The notes beneath the pieces are model-generated. The model worked only from the letters and a program-made list of their open reading frames with translations. It ran no database searches and had not been told where the DNA came from. From contig JACPIS010000009.1 in NCBI GenBank assembly GCA_016187925.1, forward strand, positions 1-64,000: 64,000 nucleotides of DNA. The letters run 5' to 3'. Numbering within the stretch: the stretch's first letter is position 1; the number at the start of each line of letters is the position of its first letter. Positions 42,658 through 52,250 of this stretch are shown piece after piece. The translations under genes and the position numbers were made by a program. Origin of the DNA: Opitutia bacterium. Lineage in GTDB: Bacteria; Verrucomicrobiota; Verrucomicrobiia; Opitutales; Opitutaceae.

Positions 42658-44718
42658 ATGGGCACTCGACGCATTGTCATCATCGGCGGCGGCTTTGGCG
42701 GCGTGAAGTGCGCCCGCACCCTGCGCGCCCGCCTGCGGGCCGAGGAGGCCGAGATCGTGCTCTTCAACCGCGAAAACCATCTCGTGTTCAGCCCGCTGCT
42801 GGCCGACGCCGTCGGCTCCTCGCTGAACCTCATGGATGTCATCGTGCCGCTGCGCCAGTTGCTGCCGGGCGTCGTCTGCCGCACGGAGGAGGTGCAGCAG
42901 GTCGACCTCGCGCGCCACGAGATCGAGTTCGAGGGCTTCGACGGGCAGCCGCGCCGCCTCAGCTACGACCACGTCGTGCTCGCCTGCGGCAACATCTCCA
43001 ACCTCAACGTCGTGCCCGGCATGGCCGATCACGCCTTCCCGCTCAAGACCGTCGGCGACGCCGCCGTGCTGCGCACGCATGTGCTCCAGCAGTTGGAAAA
43101 GGCCGAGGTGTGCGACGATCCCGTGCGGCGCCGGTGGTTTTTGTCGTTCATCATCGTCGGCGGCGGCTACAGCGGCGTCGAGTCGGCCGGCGAGATCAAC
43201 GACCTCGTGCGCGGCAGCGTGCGCTTCTACCGGAACGTCCGCGCGGAGGAAATCACGGTCACTCTGATCCATTCGCGCGACCAGCTGCTGCCCGAGATCA
43301 GCGCGCAGCTGCGGGAGTTCGCGCGGAAGAAAATGGAGCGGGCCGGCGTCACCATGCGGCTCAACGCCCGCGTGCAGCTCGCCACCGGCGAGGGCGTGGG
43401 CCTGAAGGACGGTTTCGTCGCCGGCGCCACCATCGTCTGCACCATCGGCAGCACCATCGCGCCGGTCGTCGAGCGCCTGGCCACGCCGAAGGAGAAGGGG
43501 CGCCTGCTCACCACGCCCGACATGCGGCTGCAGGGCAGCGCCAACGCGTGGTCCATCGGCGACTGCGCCGCCATCATCAACGCGCACGACGGCCAGCCGT
43601 CGCCACCCACTGGCCAGTTCGCCGAACGCGAGGGCCGCCAATGCGCCGAAAACATCGTCCGTGTGCTGCGCGGGGAGCCGGTGCGTCCCTTCCGCTTCAA
43701 GGTGCTCGGGCAGCTCTGCTCCATCGGCGGCCACAGCGCCGTCGCGGAGATGTTCGGCTTCAAGCTTTCCGGTTTCTGGGCGTGGTTCGCCTGGCGCGGC
43801 GTTTATCTTTTCAAGCTGCCCGACTGGTCGCGCCGCATCCAGGTGGGCCTCGACTGGGCCTGGCTGCTGTTCTTCCCGCGCGACCTCAGCCACCTGAAAA
43901 CCGACGTCACCGACCGCGTGACGCACGCACATTACGAGCCGGGCGACATCATCATCAAGCAAGGCGAGCCGCCGACCAACTTCTACGTCATCGAGAAGGG
44001 CGAGGTGGAGGTCGTGCGGGCCACGCCCGAGAAACCCGACGGCGAAGTCATTGCCGTGCTCAACGGCGGCAATTTCTTCGGCGAGGCCGCGCTCGTGAAC
44101 AACCAGCCGCGTGTCGCCTCGGTCCGCGCCCGCACCGCCGTCGAGGTGGTCGTGATGGGGCGTCACGTCTTCACGACGGTCTCGCGCTCGCTGGCGCCGC
44201 TGCGGCAGGCCATCGCCCAGGCGGTCACGCGCCGCGCCGCCTCGTTCTGGACGCAGCGGCCCGAGGCGCTGGCCGTTCTGCGCGGCAGCGAGCTGCGGGA
44301 GTTCATCGAACCGGCCCCTGCCCCGTTGCTCGCCGCCAACACGCCGTTGCTCGAGGTCACGCGCGTCTTCGCCGAGTGCGCCCCGGATTTCTTCTTCGTC
44401 TCGACCGACGGCGCCCGGCTTGACGGGCTCGTGACCCTGACCGACCTGCTGCGCGCGCAGTCGTCCAATCTCGGACCCGACGCCCCGGTCGCGTCGTTCA
44501 TGACCAAGGATCCCGTCGCGATCCTCGCGACGGACACCGCGCTGGTCGCCGCCTCGGTCTTCCGCGAGTATGGCCTGAAGACGTTGCCCATCGTGGCCGA
44601 CAAGGACTCGCGCCGCATCGTCGGGTGCGTGCGCGCCCGCCGGCTCCTGGCCCGCGTACTCGCTCACACCGCCGTCCAGCCGCGCGACCCGGGCAGTGCC
44701 GTCTCCGGCGCGTCATAA
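42658..44718 (+). CDS. Type II NADH dehydrogenase fused to cNMP-binding and CBS domains
   Basis: 686 residues from MGTRRIVIIGGGFGG (earlier in-frame Met codons lie in the tRNA flank). Residues about 1-400: NDH-2 fold with an FAD-binding GGGFGG near residue 8, an NAD-binding FIIVGGGYSGVESAG (about 163) and a C-terminal amphipathic region (FKLSGFWAWFAWRGVYLFKL) for membrane attachment. Residues about 420-540: cyclic-nucleotide-binding domain (HYEPGDIIIKQGE, GGNFFGEAALVN with RVAS). Residues about 560-670: two CBS motifs (LVTLTDLLRA, DPVAILATDTALVAA). NDH-2 passes electrons from NADH to quinone without pumping; the extra domains suggest control by cNMP and adenine nucleotides. The combination is uncommon. 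Confidence 0.88.
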   Translation: MGTRRIVIIGGGFGGVKCARTLRARLRAEEAEIVLFNRENHLVFSPLLADAVGSSLNLMDVIVPLRQLLPGVVCRTEEVQQVDLARHEIEFEGFDGQPRRLSYDHVVLACGNISNLNVVPGMADHAFPLKTVGDAAVLRTHVLQQLEKAEVCDDPVRRRWFLSFIIVGGGYSGVESAGEINDLVRGSVRFYRNVRAEEITVTLIHSRDQLLPEISAQLREFARKKMERAGVTMRLNARVQLATGEGVGLKDGFVAGATIVCTIGSTIAPVVERLATPKEKGRLLTTPDMRLQGSANAWSIGDCAAIINAHDGQPSPPTGQFAEREGRQCAENIVRVLRGEPVRPFRFKVLGQLCSIGGHSAVAEMFGFKLSGFWAWFAWRGVYLFKLPDWSRRIQVGLDWAWLLFFPRDLSHLKTDVTDRVTHAHYEPGDIIIKQGEPPTNFYVIEKGEVEVVRATPEKPDGEVIAVLNGGNFFGEAALVNNQPRVASVRARTAVEVVVMGRHVFTTVSRSLAPLRQAIAQAVTRRAASFWTQRPEALAVLRGSELREFIEPAPAPLLAANTPLLEVTRVFAECAPDFFFVSTDGARLDGLVTLTDLLRAQSSNLGPDAPVASFMTKDPVAILATDTALVAASVFREYGLKTLPIVADKDSRRIVGCVRARRLLARVLAHTAVQPRDPGSAVSGAS

Positions 44719-44804
44719 CAGTGCCTTGCCGCCGCGGCGGCGCGGAAACTCTGTTTGCCAAACCCGGCCGCCCGGGTAGCGTCCGCCTTTCCCAGCCACC
44801 GGCG

Positions 44805-45260
44805 ATGAACGACCTCACCGACCTCTATCAATCCGTCATCCTCGACCACAACCGCCGTCCGAGGAACTACCAGGTCCTGCCCACCGCCAACCGCGTCGGC
44901 TCCGGCAACAATCCCCTCTGCGGCGACGAGATCACCGTCTACGTGAAACTCGAGGGCGACCGCATCGCCGACATCAGCTTCCAAGGCAGCGGCTGCGCCA
45001 TCTCGCAGGCTTCTGCCTCGCTCATGACCGTCAACCTCAAGGGCAAGACCATCAAGGAAGCCGAGGCCATCGCTGCCGACGTCATGAAGCTCATCACCAC
45101 CGGCGAGGTGAAGGACGACGAGATGTCCGACCTCAGCGCACTGGCCGGCGTCCACCAGTTCCCCGCCCGCATCAAGTGCGCCACACTTAGCTGGCACGCC
45201 GCCCTCAACGCCGCCAAGGGCGAAGCCCGGCCGGCCACCACCGAAAAGACCAGCGACTGA
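44805..45260 (+). CDS. sufU: Fe-S cluster assembly protein SufU
   Basis: 151 residues with the NifU/SufU scaffold fold: Cys39 in NPLCGDE (with Asp41), Cys64 in GSGCAIS and Cys125 in RIKCATLSW, ligands of zinc or a transient cluster. The 18-20 residue insert before the third Cys characteristic of SufU is present. It activates SufS as a zinc-dependent sulphurtransferase. SufS follows 71 nt downstream. Confidence 0.92.
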   Translation: MNDLTDLYQSVILDHNRRPRNYQVLPTANRVGSGNNPLCGDEITVYVKLEGDRIADISFQGSGCAISQASASLMTVNLKGKTIKEAEAIAADVMKLITTGEVKDDEMSDLSALAGVHQFPARIKCATLSWHAALNAAKGEARPATTEKTSD

Positions 45261-45331
45261 CCCTCCCGGCTGCACCACGCTTCAGCCTCTTCGGTCCCTC
45301 AACCTTCACCGCTCAACTTTCAATTCGTTCG

Positions 45332-46564
45332 ATGTCCCCCGCCTGGAAAAACATCCGCGCCGACTTCCCGATCCTCGACCAGCAGGTCAACGGCAAGCCG
45401 CTCGTCTATCTCGACAACGCCGCCACGTCCCAGAAGCCGCGCTGCGTCATCGACGCGCTCACGCATTTCTACGAGCGCGACAACGCCAACGTGCACCGCG
45501 GCATCCACGCGCTCTCCATGCGCGCGACGTCCGCCTATGAGCATGCGCGCGAGCGCAGCGCCAGGTTCCTCAACGCCGGCTCGCCCGCCGAGATCGTCTT
45601 CACCGCCGGCACCACCGACAGCATCAACCTGGTGGCCAATGCGTGGGGCGACGAGAACCTGAAGACGGGCGACGTCATCCTGCTCACCGAGATGGAGCAC
45701 CACTCCAACCTGGTGCCGTGGCAGCTGCTCGCCCGCCGCACCGGCGCCAAGCTCCGCTACCTGCCCATCGTCCCCGGCGACACGGGACTGCTCGACATGG
45801 CACAGCTGAGCAAGGTGCTCACGCCTGATGTGAAGATTTTCGCGTTCACGCACGTCTCGAACACGCTGGGCGTCATCAACCCCGCCGCCGAGCTTTGCGC
45901 CGCGGCGAAGAAAGTCGGCGCGCTCACGGTCATCGACGCCGCCCAGAGCGCCGGACACATGCCGCTCGACGTGCGCGCGATGGGCTGCGACTTTCTCGCC
46001 GTTTCCGGCCACAAGATGTGCGGCCCCACCGGCGTCGGCCTGCTCTACGGCCGCGCGCCGTTGCTGGACAACATGCCGCCCTACCGCGGCGGCGGCTCGA
46101 TGATCTCCTCGGTCGAGTATTTCGAGAGCAAGTGGGCGCCCGCCCCGGCGAAGTTCGAGGCCGGCACGCCCAACATCGCCGACGCCATCGCGCTCGCCCG
46201 GGCCATGGATTACCTCGACGATCTCGGCCGCGAGGCCATTGCCCAGCATGACGAGAAGCTCGCCGCCCTCGCCTATCACCGCATCACCACCGAGATTCCC
46301 GGCATCCGCGTGCTCGGGCCGGCGCACCACCGCAGCGGCGTCGTCTCCTTCGCCCTGCCCGGCGCGCACGCGCACGACGTCGTGACGCTGGCCGACCAGG
46401 AAGGCATCGCGCTGCGCGGCGGCCACCACTGCAACCAGCCGCTCATGCGCAAACTCGGGCTCAACTCGACCTCGCGCGCCAGCTTCTACCTCTACAACAC
46501 CGAGGACGAGATCGAGCGCCTCATCGCCGCGCTGAAGAAGATCCAGAAATTCTTCGCGGTCTGA
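45332..46564 (+). CDS. sufS: Cysteine desulfurase SufS
   Basis: 410 residues, class V aminotransferase fold. PLP lysine is Lys228 in AVSGHKMCGPTGVG; active-site Cys367 in GGHHCNQPLM; an FTAGTTDSINLVA substrate loop (usual FTRGTTE is altered). Takes sulphur from cysteine to supply SufU. With SufU it forms the two-gene sulphur-mobilising unit found in Gram-positives and several other phyla; SufB/C/D must be elsewhere. Confidence 0.94.
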   Translation: MSPAWKNIRADFPILDQQVNGKPLVYLDNAATSQKPRCVIDALTHFYERDNANVHRGIHALSMRATSAYEHARERSARFLNAGSPAEIVFTAGTTDSINLVANAWGDENLKTGDVILLTEMEHHSNLVPWQLLARRTGAKLRYLPIVPGDTGLLDMAQLSKVLTPDVKIFAFTHVSNTLGVINPAAELCAAAKKVGALTVIDAAQSAGHMPLDVRAMGCDFLAVSGHKMCGPTGVGLLYGRAPLLDNMPPYRGGGSMISSVEYFESKWAPAPAKFEAGTPNIADAIALARAMDYLDDLGREAIAQHDEKLAALAYHRITTEIPGIRVLGPAHHRSGVVSFALPGAHAHDVVTLADQEGIALRGGHHCNQPLMRKLGLNSTSRASFYLYNTEDEIERLIAALKKIQKFFAV

Positions 46565-46619
46565 ACCGCGGGGCGAGTGAATTCTTTGCCGCACTCGGAA
46601 TGATGGGGAACGGAAGCAG

Positions 46620-46640
46620 GGCCTCACCTCGCGTGAGGCC
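46620..46640 (+). terminator. Possible terminator hairpin after sufS
   Basis: GGCCTCAC (46620-46627) pairs perfectly with GTGAGGCC (46633-46640), 5-nt loop. No T run follows, so either Rho-dependent or a REP-like palindrome. The rest of the 234-nt gap between the convergent genes is GC-rich with several smaller palindromes. Confidence 0.4.
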
Positions 46641-46798
46641 TCGGGCCAGTGGCTCGACTCAAGGTCGAGCCCTACGGACTTCGCGGCCTGAGCCGCGGTG
46701 CGCAACCGAAGCTTCGGCTTGAGCATACTTCGCTCCGCTCACAATGCCACGGAACGCGGCTCAGCAGGGACGCCTCGCCCTGCCTGCCGCAGTCCGGC

Positions 46799-47755
46799 TC
46801 AGTAGCTGTAGCTTACCATCTGGTGGTCGACGGAGCCGTCGTCGTAGAAGTCGAGCAGCGCATAGGCGGGGCCGAATTCCTGCCATTTGCCCTTCCACCA
46901 GCCGCCGCAGACGGCGCCGTTGCAGAGATAGCGCACGCCGAGGTAGGTGGCGTCGTCCTCCATGTGCAGGTGCCCGCTGAGGCAGAGCTTCACGTTCGGG
47001 TGGCGTTTGAAGACGTCCTTGATGCGGCGGGCGTCGATGTGCATCCAGGCGCCGGGGATGATCCAGGTGCCCGTGCCGTAGTTCTCGCCGTCGAAGAACA
47101 CCGCCGGGCTGAGAATGGGAATGTGTGAGAGCACGCAGATGGGGGTCGAGGCGGGCGTGGCGGCGAGGTCGCGCTGGAGCCAGTCGAACTGCCCGTCGTC
47201 GAGCCGCGCGATGTAGCCGTTGAAGTTGGTGTGGTTCAGCTCCTGGCTGTCGAGCACCACAAAGTGCCAGCCGCCGTGGTCGAAGGAGTAATAGCGCTCC
47301 TTGAGCCCGAGATGCTGGAGGGCGAGCGTCTTGCCGTAGGCGGGGTCGGCGGCGAGGCCGGGGGTGTTGCGCTGGTTCCAGCCGAAGATGTCGTGGTTGC
47401 CGATGCAGTAATAGGCCGGGGTCTTCACCTCGGCCGCGATGACGCGGTCCCATATCTCCCACTGGGGGAGCACGCGGTCCTTCGGCGTCTCGAGGGCGTC
47501 GCCGATGCAGTCGCCGCCGAAGAGCAGGAGGTCGGGCTTGTCGGCGTGGCCTTGCGCGTGGCGAAGCGCGGCGGTCATGCCCTCGGGGGCGCGGTTTTCG
47601 GGCGAGACATGGATATCGGTCAGGTGCGCGGCGCGAAAGAGGCGCTTGCGCTGCGGGTTCGGGGTGGCGGCGGCAGCGGAGACGGGCAGGCCGGCAGCCG
47701 CGCCCAGCGCGAGGGTCCCGGCTTTCCGGATGAAAGAGCGGCGGTTCATGTTCAT
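46799..47755 (-). CDS. Tat-exported calcineurin-like metallophosphatase
   Basis: 318 residues from MNMNRRSF. The twin-arginine signal NRRSFIRKAG precedes a hydrophobic Ala-rich segment. All five metallophosphoesterase blocks are present: LTDIHVS, FGGDCIGD, GNHDIFG, VLSHIPIL and LSGHLHMEDD. Folded in the cytoplasm with its metals and exported by Tat. Substrate unknown; a phosphodiester or phosphomonoester in the periplasm is likely. Divergent from hemN. Confidence 0.9.
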   Translation of the reverse strand: MNMNRRSFIRKAGTLALGAAAGLPVSAAAATPNPQRKRLFRAAHLTDIHVSPENRAPEGMTAALRHAQGHADKPDLLLFGGDCIGDALETPKDRVLPQWEIWDRVIAAEVKTPAYYCIGNHDIFGWNQRNTPGLAADPAYGKTLALQHLGLKERYYSFDHGGWHFVVLDSQELNHTNFNGYIARLDDGQFDWLQRDLAATPASTPICVLSHIPILSPAVFFDGENYGTGTWIIPGAWMHIDARRIKDVFKRHPNVKLCLSGHLHMEDDATYLGVRYLCNGAVCGGWWKGKWQEFGPAYALLDFYDDGSVDHQMVSYSY

Positions 47756-47938
47756 GGGGTGGGGATTCAGACTGGATAACGTGTTCTCTGTCGTGGCAAC
47801 CGGCAGCCCATGCACAACTGGAAATTCAGTGCACAGCGGCGGGCAGGCGGTGAGGCGTTTTTTACCCCCAAGGCTTGCCGAATCTTGCGCAATATCTGCG
47901 CAGCGGGCCGGGCGGGGTTGGATTACCCTGTCCGCACT

Positions 47939-49339
47939 ATGGTGTCCCCACGCTACACCGTCCAAACTCCGGTCGAGCCCGCCCACGAGCTCGTTCGGAA
48001 ATACAACATCCCCGGGCCGCGCTACACGTCCTACCCGACTGCTCCGCAGTTTTCGGCCGACGTCGATCGCCCTGCCCTGATGGCCGAGATTGTCGCGGAC
48101 AACCGCGACGCCTCGCGCCCGCTCTCGCTCTATTTCCATCTGCCGTTCTGCGAGTCGCTCTGCTGGTATTGCGGTTGCAACACCGTCATCACGCAGCGCC
48201 GCGCCTCGGCCGGGGAATACGTCGACCTGCTCTGCCAGGAGATCGCGCTCACGCAGCCGCTGCTCAACACCGCGCGGCCCGTCACGCAGCTCCATTTCGG
48301 CGGCGGCACGCCGACGTTCCTGCCCCCGGAGGAGATCGACCGGCTCGGCCGCGCCATCAACGCGGTGTTCACCTTCGCGCCCGACGCGGAGATCTCGGTC
48401 GAGATCGATCCGCGCCGCCTGACCAAGGCGCACGTCCAGGCCTACCGCCGGCTCGGCTGCAACCGCGCTTCGCTCGGCGTGCAGGACACCAATCCCGAGG
48501 TGCAGATGGCCATCCACCGCTGGCAGCCGCTGGCCCAGACCGCCCAAGCCATCAAGTGGCTGCGCGACGCCGGCTACCAGTCCGTCAGCGTCGACCTCAT
48601 CTACGGCCTGCCGCTCCAGACCGAAGCCTCGTTCGCCAAGACGGTCGAGGAGGTCATCGCGCTCAATCCCGACCGGCTCGCGGTCTTCAGCTACGCGCAC
48701 GTCCCGTGGATCAAGCCCGCCCAAAAGATTTTCGACCAGCGCAACCAGCTCCCCTCCACCGAAGCCAAGCTCGCCATGCTGACCGCGGCCACCCGCGCGC
48801 TCACCGCCGCCGGCTACGCGCATATCGGCATGGATCACTTCGCCCGCCCGAACGACGAGCTGGCGATCGCCCACGACAACGGCACGCTCTATCGCAACTT
48901 CCAGGGCTACACCACCCGCGCCGGCGCCTCGCTCTACGGCTTCGGCATGTCGTCGATCTCGCAGACCGACGGCTCATTCCGGCAGAATTTCAAGGATTTG
49001 CCCGAGTACGAACAGGCGCTCAAGCAAGGCATCCTGCCCATCGAGCGCGGCTTCCTGCTCAGTCCGGAGGACAAGCGCCGCCGCGCCCTCGTCATGGACA
49101 TCATGTGCCGCAGCCGCGTCGACTATCCGACGCTGTCCTCGCGTCTCGACGTCGAGGTAGCCGCGACCTACGCCTCCGAGATCGACTCTCTCGCCGACCT
49201 CGAAGCCGACGGTTTGCTCGCGCGCGACGCGACCGGCTTCGACATCACGCCGCTCGGCGAACTTTTCCGCCGCATCATCGCGATGCGGTTCGACGCCTAC
49301 CTCGACCGAGGGCCGCGCAAGTATTCCAAGACCGTATAG
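47939..49339 (+). CDS. hemN: Oxygen-independent coproporphyrinogen III oxidase
   Basis: 466 residues from MVSPRYTV. Radical-SAM Cys motif at 71-78 (CESLCWYC, CxxxCxxC), preceded by PLSLYFHLPF; HFGGGTPTFL and the N-terminal GPRYTSYPTAPQF are HemN hallmarks that distinguish it from HemW. Converts coproporphyrinogen III to protoporphyrinogen IX using two SAM molecules, in the absence of oxygen. Monocistronic, with a strong terminator after it. Confidence 0.93.
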   Translation: MVSPRYTVQTPVEPAHELVRKYNIPGPRYTSYPTAPQFSADVDRPALMAEIVADNRDASRPLSLYFHLPFCESLCWYCGCNTVITQRRASAGEYVDLLCQEIALTQPLLNTARPVTQLHFGGGTPTFLPPEEIDRLGRAINAVFTFAPDAEISVEIDPRRLTKAHVQAYRRLGCNRASLGVQDTNPEVQMAIHRWQPLAQTAQAIKWLRDAGYQSVSVDLIYGLPLQTEASFAKTVEEVIALNPDRLAVFSYAHVPWIKPAQKIFDQRNQLPSTEAKLAMLTAATRALTAAGYAHIGMDHFARPNDELAIAHDNGTLYRNFQGYTTRAGASLYGFGMSSISQTDGSFRQNFKDLPEYEQALKQGILPIERGFLLSPEDKRRRALVMDIMCRSRVDYPTLSSRLDVEVAATYASEIDSLADLEADGLLARDATGFDITPLGELFRRIIAMRFDAYLDRGPRKYSKTV

Positions 49340-49362
49340 GTCTTGGGGGTTATCAAGGGTAA

Positions 49363-49402
49363 GTCTCCTGGTGCTCGCTTAGCGGCGCCAGGAGACGTGT
49401 TT
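49363..49402 (+). terminator. Terminator downstream of hemN
   Basis: GTCTCCTGG (49363-49371) pairs with CCAGGAGAC (49388-49396), followed by GTGTTTTA. A smaller perfect hairpin AAGACC-gtata-GGTCTT overlaps the hemN stop just upstream. Confidence 0.65.
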
Positions 49403-49487
49403 TAGGGGGTCGCGATTCGCCCATGGCCTCACTCGCCCTGCGCGCCGGGCTCGACGCGGCGGGGACAACCCTTTAGTTCCATCGCGC

Positions 49488-50066
49488 ATGGAGTCCTCTG
49501 CCCCCCGCCCGCCTGTCGACGAAGCGGCCATCCTCGCCATCACGCGACCGCATCGCGACCTCTGGACGTACTATCTTCTGGGCTGCTGCGTGTTCCCACC
49601 CAGCCTGCTGTTTTTCGCGCCCTACCTGTGGTTCCGCTATCAGACCATGCGCTACAAGTTCACCGACGAGGGCATCTCGATGAGCTGGGGCATCCTCTTC
49701 CGGCGCGAAATCATCATCAACTACGCCCGCATCCAGGACATCCACCTGCGGTCCAATTTCATCGAGCGCTGGCTCGGCCTGGCCAAGATCCTCGTGCAGA
49801 CCGCCAGCGGCAGCTCGGGCGCGGAGATGACGCTCGAAGGCCTGAAGGAATTCGAGGCCGTCCGGGATTTTCTCTATTCCAAGATGCGCGGCGTGAAGGA
49901 TCCCGCGCACCACCGGCCGGCCGCTGCTCCGGCGACAGGCGCTGCCCCCCACGACACCGAGCTCGCCGCCGCACTGCGCGAGGTTGCGCACGAACTGCGC
50001 GAAACCCGCCTCGCCCTCGCGAAACGCGCACCGCAAACAGTGATCGAGGACGGCCGCCATGTTTGA
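49488..50066 (+). CDS. PH-domain (YdbS/bPH2-like) membrane protein 1
   Basis: 192 residues. Two membrane helices near the start (about 28-50, YYLLGCCVFPPSLLFFAPYL) then a bacterial PH domain (YKFTDEGISMSWGILFRREIII, YARIQDIHLRSNFIERWLGLA, VQTASGSSGAEMTL). A Lys/Arg-rich helical tail follows. Its end overlaps the next gene by 8 nt; together they look like the two halves of a YdbS/YdbT-type pair with unknown envelope role. Confidence 0.75.
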   Translation: MESSAPRPPVDEAAILAITRPHRDLWTYYLLGCCVFPPSLLFFAPYLWFRYQTMRYKFTDEGISMSWGILFRREIIINYARIQDIHLRSNFIERWLGLAKILVQTASGSSGAEMTLEGLKEFEAVRDFLYSKMRGVKDPAHHRPAAAPATGAAPHDTELAAALREVAHELRETRLALAKRAPQTVIEDGRHV

Positions 50067-50988
50067 CCGCGTGCGCCAGCTGGTCCTGCGCTACCTGCGC
50101 GTGCCCGCCGAGCCCGAGCCGCCCTTCGGCGCACCCGGCTCGGTCCGCGTCTTCCGCGCCGGCCGCAATTACTACCGCCTGCGCCTGCTGCGCTGGCTGG
50201 TCGGCCAGATCGGCGCCGCCGTGGGCATCGCATTTTCGCTGATGTTCATCGACTACATCCAGGGCGAGGTGGATGCCCTGCGGGCGGCGCACGCCAAAGC
50301 ACAGCAAACGCAGCAGGCCGCTCCTGCCACCACCCCGCCAACCGTCACCCCAAGCAGTGAACCACAGGTCACGGGCGCCAACCCCATCAGGCGCGTCCCG
50401 CTCGGCAAAACCCAGAGAAACGGTCAACGCGCCATTGTGCAGACCCTGGAGCACTGGCCGTGGTGGGTTTTCCCGCTGATGCATATCTTCGAATACGGCG
50501 CGCTGGCCCTGTTCGTCGCCCAGATTCCGTTCAGCTATGCCATCGTGCGGCTCGAATTCGAACAGCACTGGTACATCGTGACCGACCGCAGCCTGCGCAT
50601 CCGCACGGGCCTGTTCTCCCTGCAGGAATCCACCATGAGCTTCGCCAACCTGCAACAGGTGCAGGTACAGCAGGGCCCACTCCAACGCCTGCTCAGGCTC
50701 GCCGACGTGCATGTGCAGTCCGCCGGTGGCGGAGGCGACCACGAACACGAGGGCGGGCATGATTCCCTGCACACCGGGATCTTCCACAGCGTCGAGAACG
50801 CGCCGGAAATCCGCGACCTCATCCTCGAGCGCCTGCGCCTCTTCCGGGCCACCGGCCTGGGCGACCCCGACGATCCGCATCAGCATGCGACTGCCGCGGC
50901 AGCAACCACCTCTCAATCCGCCGATGCCCTCGCCGCCGCCCGCGAACTGCTCACCGAGGCGCGTGCGCTGCGGCAGGCGGTCGGCTGA
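50059..50988 (+). CDS. PH-domain membrane protein 2
   Basis: 309 residues, partner of the preceding gene. Two membrane segments (about 45-60 and 136-158), separated by an Ala/Pro/Thr-rich linker, lead to a bPH2 domain (HWYIVTDRSLRIRTGLFSL, MSFANLQQVQVQQGPLQRLL, DVHVQSAGGG), then a His-rich loop and a helical Ala-rich tail. Together the two form an envelope complex of unknown function. Confidence 0.75.
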   Translation: MFDRVRQLVLRYLRVPAEPEPPFGAPGSVRVFRAGRNYYRLRLLRWLVGQIGAAVGIAFSLMFIDYIQGEVDALRAAHAKAQQTQQAAPATTPPTVTPSSEPQVTGANPIRRVPLGKTQRNGQRAIVQTLEHWPWWVFPLMHIFEYGALALFVAQIPFSYAIVRLEFEQHWYIVTDRSLRIRTGLFSLQESTMSFANLQQVQVQQGPLQRLLRLADVHVQSAGGGGDHEHEGGHDSLHTGIFHSVENAPEIRDLILERLRLFRATGLGDPDDPHQHATAAAATTSQSADALAAARELLTEARALRQAVG

Positions 50989-50990
50989 GC

Positions 50991-52145
50991 CTACCCGCGC
51001 TGAAGTTTGAGCAGGCGTTCGCCCGCGGCGTGCAGCGTCTCGTGTTTCTTGGCAAAGTTGAGCCGGACATAGCGGTGCTCGGGCGTGTGGAAGAACACCG
51101 AGCCCGGCACCGGCGCGACGCCGATCTCCTTGGTCATCCAATGGGCAAACTCCACATCGTTGGCGTAACCGAACGGCGACACGTCGAGCATCACGAAGTA
51201 GGCTCCCTGCGGCCGTGTGTAGCCGAGCCCGGTGCGATCGAGATAACCCAGGAAGATGTCGCGCCGCTCGGCGTATTCGGTCGCGAGACCGGCGTAGTAG
51301 CTCGCGGGCATCTTCAGGCCGGCGACGATGGCGTGCTGCAGCGGGGCGGCGGCGCCGACAGTGAGGAAATCATGCACCTTGCGCCCCTGCGCCACGACGG
51401 AGGGCGAGGCGCACACGTAGCCCAGCCGCCAGCCGGTGATGGCAAAGGTCTTGGAAAGTGAGCTGCACATCAGCGTGCGCTCCGCCATGCCGGGCAGCGT
51501 GGAGAAGTAGACGTGCTGGTGCGGCGCGAAGACGATGTGCTCGTAGACTTCGTCGGTGATGATCCAGACGTCGAACTCCTCCGCGAGCGCGGCGATCTGC
51601 CGCAGCTCGGCGCGCGTGAAGACCTTGCCGCAGGGATTCGACGGATTGCAGAGCACGAAAGCCTTGATGCCGCTCGCGAACACCCGGCGCAGTTCAGCCG
51701 GATCGAACGTGTAGTCCGGCGGGTGCAAATGCGCGAAGACCGGCGTCACGCCCGAGAGGATGGCGTCGGCGCTGTAGTTTTCATAGAAGGGCGAGAACAG
51801 GCCGATCTTGTCGCCCACGTCCGTGGCCGTCATCACCGCGACCATCATCGCCTCGGTGGCGCCGCAGGTGACGATGAGGTTGGCGTCGGGATCGCAGGCC
51901 TGGCCGGTGCAGCGGGCGATTTTCTCCGCCAGCGCGGCGCGCAACGGCGGGGCGCCCCACGTGATCGCGTATTGGTGGTGATCGGTATCCATCTCGGCCT
52001 TGGCGGCGTCGAGAATGGCTTGGGGCGGGTTGAAGTCCGGGAAACCTTGCGAGAGATTGATGGCGCCGTGCTTCTGGGCGACGCGCGTCATCTCGCGGAT
52101 CAGCGACTCGGTGAAAACGGAAGTGCGACGGGAAGTGCGGGGCAT
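50991..52145 (-). CDS. Class I/II pyridoxal-phosphate aminotransferase
   Basis: 384 residues. PLP lysine is Lys232 in CSSLSKTFAITGWRLGY; further fold-type I hallmarks are INLSQGFPDFNPP, VTCGATEAM, CNPSNPCGK and IITDEVYEHIVF. Closest in appearance to the kynurenine/glutamine transaminase and methionine-aminotransferase group (YbdL-like). The substrate cannot be deduced. Convergent with the PH-domain gene, 2 nt apart. Confidence 0.85.
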   Translation of the reverse strand: MPRTSRRTSVFTESLIREMTRVAQKHGAINLSQGFPDFNPPQAILDAAKAEMDTDHHQYAITWGAPPLRAALAEKIARCTGQACDPDANLIVTCGATEAMMVAVMTATDVGDKIGLFSPFYENYSADAILSGVTPVFAHLHPPDYTFDPAELRRVFASGIKAFVLCNPSNPCGKVFTRAELRQIAALAEEFDVWIITDEVYEHIVFAPHQHVYFSTLPGMAERTLMCSSLSKTFAITGWRLGYVCASPSVVAQGRKVHDFLTVGAAAPLQHAIVAGLKMPASYYAGLATEYAERRDIFLGYLDRTGLGYTRPQGAYFVMLDVSPFGYANDVEFAHWMTKEIGVAPVPGSVFFHTPEHRYVRLNFAKKHETLHAAGERLLKLQRG

Positions 52146-52250
52146 GGCGTGAGCGAGATCAGGGGAAGGCTGTCCGCTTTCCCGGCTGCCGCAAGCCGCC
52201 CCTCTGGCTTAAATGCGGACTGACGCTCGCGCCGGAAAACACGCCCGCCG

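Noticed and set aside
42310-44667. A 785-codon leftward open frame
   Set aside because: Antisense to the NDH-2 fusion and running across the tRNA; composition is low-complexity Arg/Ala/Gly/Asp with no recognisable domain.
47756-48874. N-terminal extension of the metallophosphatase frame over hemN
   Set aside because: The Tat signal marks the start at 47755; the upstream frame is antisense to hemN.
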